In this document: in pieces, positions 1 to 6,701 of the stretch
How the letters are laid out: every line of letters starts with the position of its first letter
Position numbering within the stretch: position 1 is the first letter of the stretch
NCBI GenBank assembly: GCA_026770585.1
Contig: MU646751.1
Coordinates: 245,823 to 267,136, forward strand
Source: Baffinella frigidus
Taxonomy: Eukaryota; Cryptophyceae; Cryptomonadales; Baffinellaceae
DNA length: 21,314 nucleotides
Direction: 5' to 3'
Position numbers and translations under genes: made by a program
The notes under the pieces: model-generated
Database searches by the model: none
What the model was told of the DNA's origin: nothing
What the model saw: only the letters and a program-made list of their open reading frames with translations

Positions 1-137
1 GGTTTGGGGTTTGGGGTTTGGGGTTTGGGGTTTGGGGTTTGGGGTTTGGGGTTTGGGGTTCGGGGTTTGGGGTTTGGGATTTGGGGTTTGGGGTTTGGGG
101 TTTGGGGTTTGGGGTTTGGGGTTTGGGGTTCGGGGTG
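1..137. repeat. TTTGGGG telomere-like array
   Basis: About 19 near-perfect 7-bp units GGTTTGG with rare variants (TTCGGGG, TTTGGGA). It opens the window and may continue to the left. It is an interstitial variant of a TTTAGGG-type repeat. Confidence 0.9.
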
Positions 138-195
138 TCTGATTTCGGGGTTAGGCCCGTGCCGTGAGTAGGTCAGCACCAGGATGTGATCTGCC

Positions 196-271
196 ACCGC
201 AACACCTGAAGTCAACCGCAACACCTTAAGTCAACCGCAACACCTTAAGTCAACCGCAACACCTTAAGTTA
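196..271. repeat. Four 19-bp tandem repeats
   Basis: Unit ACCGCAACACCTTAAGTCA occurs four times head to tail, with a fifth degenerate piece at 292-310. Confidence 0.9.
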
Positions 272-414
272 ACGCCAAGGCATGTAGGCTGAGCAACACC
301 TTAAGTTAACGCCGGAATAACGCCGGGGTATGTAGGTAGCATAGCAGGATCCCCCACGCGCCGCACCGTGAGGTTGTTCGCACGCAGGATCTGCCGCACC
401 ACGGGCTGTTAGCC

Positions 415-477
415 CCAGCATGTACTGCGGGTATTCTCGAATACCCGCAGTACGAAAATACCCGCAGTACCTGCTGG
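415..477. repeat. Three-arm palindrome
   Basis: A 21-bp left arm (415-435) is complementary to 457-477 with one mismatch. Its inner 14 bp also pairs perfectly with 440-453. The single left arm can thus form a tight hairpin or a longer one. Confidence 0.85.
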
Positions 478-537
478 CCTCTGTGTACCATCAGGTACCT
501 AAAAATCGGATTTTCAGCTGCACGCGAGTGTACACAC

Positions 538-948
538 CTGGGCGTGGCCCTTGGCAGTGATGTCCCCGAGGACCTATGTCCCTACGGTAGGCAATCCGTA
601 GGGAAATATGGACAATTTAACCGCAAGTCGCTCGATCTTGGCCAGATTTCCCCTGTGTAGGGGGTTGTGTGGTATGCACCTGGGCGTCGCCCTTGGCAGT
701 GATGTCCCCTGAGGTTCTCGTTGTTCCCCGCAAACTGCTTGTAGAAACTTGCCCGTCTATTCTCCCAGGCGCACGTTCACACGTCCGTCTATTCTCCCAG
801 GCGCACATTTACAAGTCCGTCGATTCTCCTAGACACACGTTTACAGGTCCGTCTATTCTCATAGGCGCACGTGCACGCACCTGGGCACCGTCCTTGGCCG
901 TGATGTCCCCGAGGTTCTCGTTGTTCCCCGCAAACTGCTTGTAGAAAC
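538..948 (-). pseudogene. Three truncated copies of RUS exon 6
   Basis: Copies at 538-574, 680-747 and 881-948 repeat the 3' end of exon 6 (to ...DITAKGDAQ) plus the donor (gtgtgt, gtgcat, gtgcgt) and following intron. The second has an extra base that shifts the frame. The second and third stop at the same point (gtagaaac), where a minisatellite takes over, and so lack the exon 5' half and the acceptor. They look like unequal-exchange products of the exon 6 donor region. Confidence 0.75.
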
Positions 949-1035
949 ATGCCCGTCTATTCTCCCAGGCGCACGTTCAAACGTCCGTCTATTCTCCTAG
1001 ACACAGGTCCGTCTATTCTCCTAGTCGCACGTGTA
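750..1035. repeat. Minisatellite of about 27-32 bp
   Basis: Units begin GTCCGTCTATTCTCC and continue with a CAGGCGCAC or TAGACACAC type tail. Four or more copies lie at 750-870 and three at 950-1030, separated by a truncated exon 6 copy. Confidence 0.8.
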
Positions 1036-1040
1036 CGCAC

Positions 1041-1142
1041 CTGGGCATCGCCCTTGGCGGTGATGTCCCCGAGGTTCTCGTTGTTCCCCGCAAACTGCTT
1101 GTAGAACGTGCCGCGCGTCGCCGACGACGTCAGGATCGATAT
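1041..1142 (-). CDS. RUS exon 6 (SATRGTFYKQF, ENLGDITAKG)
   Basis: Acceptor ccttgcag at 1143-1150 and donor GCCCAG|gtgcgt, both strong; 102 nt, exactly 34 codons. It encodes ISILTSSATRGTFYKQFAGN and continues NENLGDITAKGDAQ. The pattern (S/T)TRxxxYKxFAxxENxGDxTAKG is the most conserved signature of the RUS family. Three 3'-end copies with the same donor region lie downstream, at 881-948, 680-747 and 538-574. The following exon was not identified. Confidence 0.9.
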
Positions 1143-1178
1143 CTGCAAGGTTGGGGGCGTGAGGTTTAGCGTTTTCGG

Positions 1179-1216
<38 letters not shown>

Positions 1217-4200
1217 TTGTTTTAGGTTTTGGGGTTTAGAGTTTGGGGTTTGAGGTTTGGGGTTTGGGGTTCTGTCGATCAATCAATATTTTGATGAACA
1301 TTTCTGTAATTTGTTTGATTAAACATTATGTATTTCGTGAGTGCTTTGATCTGATACTGTGTGGCATTAGGGATTTGACAGGGGGGATGGGGTTGATAGG
1401 TGGGTCAGGGTGTTAGGGTTTTGATAGGGAGATGGGCCTGCTTGAGGGTAGGGGTTTGATAGGGGGGAGGAGGATAGGGGTGAGGAGATAGGGGGGAGGG
1501 GGCAGGCCTGCTTGAGGGTCACGGACATAGCGACAATATAATTAATGTGTTGATTACAAGGTTCTGTGTGCGGATTTTGAGCCGATTTTGTAAGCTGAAA
1601 ACATGAGCTGAATTTGGCGTTATTGTTTTGACAGATTTTGATCGGGGACAGGAGGCTTGCCTGCTTGAGGGTGACTGAGATGGCGACGATGAAGATGAAC
1701 CCCACCGGGAATTGCCCTGCGGTCATCCACCACTTTTGGTTCACCCACCACTTTTGGTTCATCCAACACTTTTGGGCCACCAACCACTTTTGGTTCAGCC
1801 GAGTTTCACCTAGTCCTACGAATCCCACTGGAAACCTGATGTTTTCCCCACTTTTCGGACGGGCACACAATTTGGATCTCTGGGACGTGGAAAATCTCAG
1901 CACCTTGGTCAACATTTGCGAGAGATTAATATTTGCGAAAGGTCAACATTCGCGAGAGGTCGACATTTGCGAGAGGTTCAGCCGCGAGAAAAGGTTCAGC
2001 CGACTGACCTTGCGCGACGAAGGTCGTGATCTCCAAGCCGTTGGTCAAGGTCCTCAAGATCCAGACCCTAACCCGAAACCCTGTTCCCTGACTCGTAAAC
2101 CCCAAGACTGCGCTAACGGCCGGAAGTCGACTTCCGTTTCTCGAACATTGGCGAGAAGCGCTCAGCCAGGTGGTCAACATTTGCAGAATGGTCAACACTT
2201 GCGAGAGGTTCAGGCGCGAGAAAAGGTTCAGCCGACTGACCTTGCTCGACGAAGGTCGTGATCTTCAGGGTTTAAGGTTGAGGTTGTGGGATGCAGGTTT
2301 GAGGGTCGCGGGTGTAAGGTTCAGGAACCTTGAGCAACCAAGGTTGTGAACTCCAAGCCGTTGGCGCCCACCCACATCAGCGCCGTGGAATGTGGAACCT
2401 CTCTGGCAGAGTTTCCATTTTAATCTCCATACAAGTATTAATTAATTGCTTTTCGGCAACGAAAATTACTACACGATTTGCTCATAAAAGTAATAGTAGA
2501 GCGTTTGTGTAGTAAATTTCGTTGCGCCAAACGCAATTAATTAATACGTTTGTGGAGATGAACTTGGAAACTCTCTGGCAGTTGGTCAAAATTTGCGAAA
2601 GGTTCAAGCACGAGAAGAGGGTGCGGCGACAGACCTTGAGCAACGAAGGTTGTTATCTCCAGGCCGTTGGCGCCCACCCACATCAGCGCCGACCGGAACC
2701 GCCATCGCTTGGCGTCCGAATCGAACTTTCTCCCCCACCTTCATGACGGAAACGCGTTTAATCTAAATTAAGTTTTATCCAAACGGCCATAGGAGTTGAA
2801 CGGAGTTTAATTAGGACGCGAACTAATTTGTATTAGGGTGCAAATCCTGGTGGCGCGCAACCACATCAGCGCCGACCGGAACCGCCATCGCTTCGCGTCC
2901 GAATCGAACTTTCCCCCCCACCTTCATGAAGAGAACGTGTTCAATTTTATGGACAAAGTTTGATCAGTGCCCTAACTCAATTTCATTAGGGCCCGAGTCC
3001 CGTTTGCTAGTCCATTTTCATTGAATTCAACAAGTTTCAAGATGAACTATGAGAGCGAGGACGCTTTATCGATCCCCACACGCGAGAGGTTAACCTCGGT
3101 GCCTCGCTAGGTGTACAGGGGCACCTCGGTTGAGACAACTTGACAAAACAGTGTTTGCCTGCAACCAGAAAACTCCTTTCCAAAAAACGCATAAGACCAA
3201 GCCTCTCCTACGACCCTACAGGAGGCCGATGCCTCGAGCCCTTCTCCGCCCTGTGCGGGTCCAAGTACATTCCGCATCGGTGGAATTCCTTGAACAAAAA
3301 ACCCTCGAAACCTGTCCCAACATCGATTGCCGGATCGGGAAAGGGTTCCTGGAACCTCTATCAACACAGTAATCGGGGAACTCCGTGACCGGTCACGCGG
3401 ACGCCGAAGCCAACTGTCCGAGGTGACTGCCTTGCGTGTGCCGCGGCGGAGCATACATGTATGCTCTGATGGCCCCTCCCACAGTACCAACTCGTGCCCC
3501 TCCCACAGTACCAACTCACGCCCTCCGTCACAAACAAGACCAAGCCTGCTTTCGAGGAGATAATCCCCAAGGGCACGCAAATCGCGTGTGTCGAGACCGT
3601 TCTGATAAACTGCCCCAACAAGAATCCACTCCCAATATAATAGTGAGAGGTTCTGGTTTTAGATTCGTAAAGTGGCTCGTTCTGGTACAAACAATAAAAC
3701 TAGAGGGGCTACAAGTGACTTTACAAATTTAAAACCAGATCCTGGTTCTATGGAATACGCGAGAGGGCGGAGAGTACTTTGCAGCGAAAGCCATCTTGCC
3801 GAACTTGCCAAACGCGTTCGCCCAGATCCACCCCGCCGCCGCCGCCGCCCCCGCCTGCGCGAGAACTTCACCTTGAGAACATGCCTATGTCCACACAGCG
3901 GGCTACGCAGGGACATTTTGGACCGAGCTTCCGTTACTTTATCCTTAGGAAGCCCACTATGTCCCTACGGGTTTCCTACGGTAGGGTCATGGGTCTTATT
4001 GCTTAGGGGTTATTCAAAACCCCTTCGAAGTCCGCTGTGTGGTACCGAGGCGGGTCCGTCGTTTTGGATGAATCCCAGATTCTACGGTTGACTCCAAACT
4101 CAGTTCAAACCTGAAGCTACCATGGACAGACCCACCCCGCCGCCGCCGCGGCCCCCGCCTGCTCGAAACGCAGGAAATGGCTCAAGCTACATCCTCGATT

Positions 4201-5628
4201 TGGTCCACTTCAGCCTGCTCGAAACGCAGGTTGCTGTGCGTAACCACACGGTGGGCAACGAAGGTTCTGGTGGGGCTGGAATTCAGGGTGTTACGTGACC
4301 AAATTGCACCAAAAAATCCTGCTCGAGAACTTCACGTTGAGAACATGCCTATGTACCGAGGCGGGTCCGTCGTTTTGGATGAATCCCAGATGTCTACTTT
4401 CGACTCCAAACTCAGTTCAAACCTGAGGCTACCATGGACAGATCCACCCCGCTGCCGCCGCCGCCGCCTGCTCGACGAGCAGGAAATGGCTCAAGCTACA
4501 TCCTCGATTTGGTCCACTTCAGCCTGCATGCCACCAGCCCTCCGCGCGGGAGAAAATTGTCTGTTTCGAGTCCCCTGATTTGCACCACATGTCGCCGGAA
4601 TCCGACGACCTCCAGAACAAATCGGGCCGCCGCCGCGGCCCCCGCCTGCACCACGCCAGAGTCTTGGAAGGGCTCGCCAAAAGTTAATTCCCCGAGACGA
4701 ATACGGGGAAGTTGTTTACTTTTGGCATAGTTGGGACGTCAGATAGGACGACCCTGAAGGGAGCTACCCCCTCCAGCCGTCTGGCGTGGCTTGAAACGCA
4801 AGTTTCTTAGGGTTCCTCTTGCTTCTCGAAGAGCGCTGCATGCGCATGACTGAAGCCCAGCGCAATACGCGGTCATCAATAAAGCAACTCACTCCCAGCA
4901 TGAGCTCCTGTTGACACGACTGAGATCTCAGGTTAAGAGCGCTGCGCACCGAGACAAAAGTCGAGAGTGGGACGTCTCAAAGCAACAGTGGAACCTCTGT
5001 TAACTTAAGAAGTAACAGTGAGTTTCGGGTCCGCCACCAGGGATTGCGTCCTGAAAACTTCTACCCGGTCGATGACAGACCAAAAAACAAACGGTGCGTA
5101 GGTAGTAAGTTGATCACTTTCCATCAGGCCTAGAACCTGTTCACAGGAACTTCAAGAGGTGAATGAAGAAGAAGAAGAAGAAGAAGAAGACCATAAAACA
5201 TGCACGACCCAGGGGGGGAGGGGAGCGTGCCTAGTTGGTCTTGACGCCGAGAGCCAGCAGTAGGGACTGGGTCCCGAAAACAGATACGGTGGATGCCAAC
5301 TCTCTGCGAACAAGAAACATCTACGAACCAAAAAAACCACGAACAAGGGAGAGGGGACGTGCCTTGTTGGTCTTAACGCCGCGCGCCAGCAAAAAAGGAC
5401 TACGCGTCCCGAAAACCGAGACGGTGGATGACAACTGTCTACGAACAGGAAACATCTACGAAACAAAAATATCCACGAACAAGGGGGGGAGAGGGGGAGG
5501 GGGGGCGTGCCTTGTTGGTCTTGACGCCGAGCGCCAGCAGTAGGGATTGCGTCCCGAAAACCGAGACGGTTGATGACACGATTCGCTGCGCTATCCGCCT
5601 GCACCGCGAGAGACAAGACTGTTAACTA

Positions 5629-5670
<42 letters not shown>

Positions 5671-5856
5671 TGTGTGCGGGGGCGAGAGAGAGAGGGAGTG
5701 CGAGAGAGAGAGAGAGTGTGTGTGAGAGAGAAAATGAGAAGCAATGACTGGGTTCCAAAAACCGAGACGGTCGATGATACGATTCGCTGCGCTATCCGCC
5801 TGCCCGAAGAAATAGAGAGACGATAATGTTAACAACCGAGAGCGAGAGAGGGAGGG

Positions 5857-5898
<42 letters not shown>

Positions 5899-6664
5899 CT
5901 CTTAACAACCGAGAGATAGCGGGGGGGGGAGATAGGAAGAGAGAGATATAGAGAGAGAGGGAGTGAGAGAGACAGCCCTGCTGCAATAAAGGAGAAGGAG
6001 AGGATCGCAACCTGTCCAGCACCGCGTCAATCCACTCGAGAATGCTAGAGGGGCCTATTTAAAACCGATGAGCTTTTAAAAGTGGGCATTTGTGTAGTAA
6101 CTTTCGTTGAATGGCCACGTGACTCTGCTCAAATTGCACAGTCAGGAGGTTACTTTACCTTATCCTGGTACAAATATTTACAACCCCACATGTAAATAGG
6201 CCCCTCTAGCAATCTCGAGTGGATGGTGGTCGCATTGATTATTGCATCACTCAACGTCAGGCTCGAGAGTAATAAATAAGAAGATGTCGAAGACTGTTAA
6301 CCTTATCTCAGAAAACGAGTTCTAAAACTCATTTTCTTAAGTCAATTCCCCTACAAATTCGTCAACTTATTCTTTACTCTCCGCATAAGTTGACAAATTT
6401 GTAGGGGAATTGACTTAAGAAAACGAGTTTTAGAACTCGTTTTCTGAGATAAAACCGCGGTCGTTGATACGATTCGCTGCGCTATCCGCCTACCGCGCGA
6501 GAGAGAAGACTGTTAACCAAGAGAGAGAGAGCGAGAGAGAGAGAGATAGAGATGAGAGAGGTCGAGAGAGAGAAGGAGAGAGAAGGAGAGAGAAGGAGAG
6601 AGAAGGAGAGAGAAGGAGAGAGAGAGAAACTGTGTGTGTGTGCGAGAGAGGGGGAGAGAGAGAT

Positions 6665-6701
<37 letters not shown>

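Larger units (their letters stand above)
5742..6489 (-). pseudogene. Damaged copies of RUS exon 2, upstream side
   Basis: 5742-5799 encodes RIAQRIVSSTVSVFGTQSLL with its acceptor (gggcag) but ends early. 6457-6489 keeps only RIAQRIVS with acceptor gcggtag. These preserve the exon 5' side, whereas the copies at 5023-5440 preserve the 3' side. Long GA tracts and two transposons separate them. Confidence 0.7.

Noticed and set aside
1-137. True chromosome end
   Set aside because: The TTTGGGG array is degenerate, and similar arrays occur throughout the window in both orientations; the left edge cannot be judged.
3672-4578. Plus-strand open frames around 3672-4578
   Set aside because: They run antisense through RUS exon 3 copies and across a MITE; the GCC runs keep them open.
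5152-5616. 154-codon minus-strand open frame as a protein
   Set aside because: It is the wrong frame through the exon 2 tandem copies; the RUS frame differs and is supported by motifs and phase.
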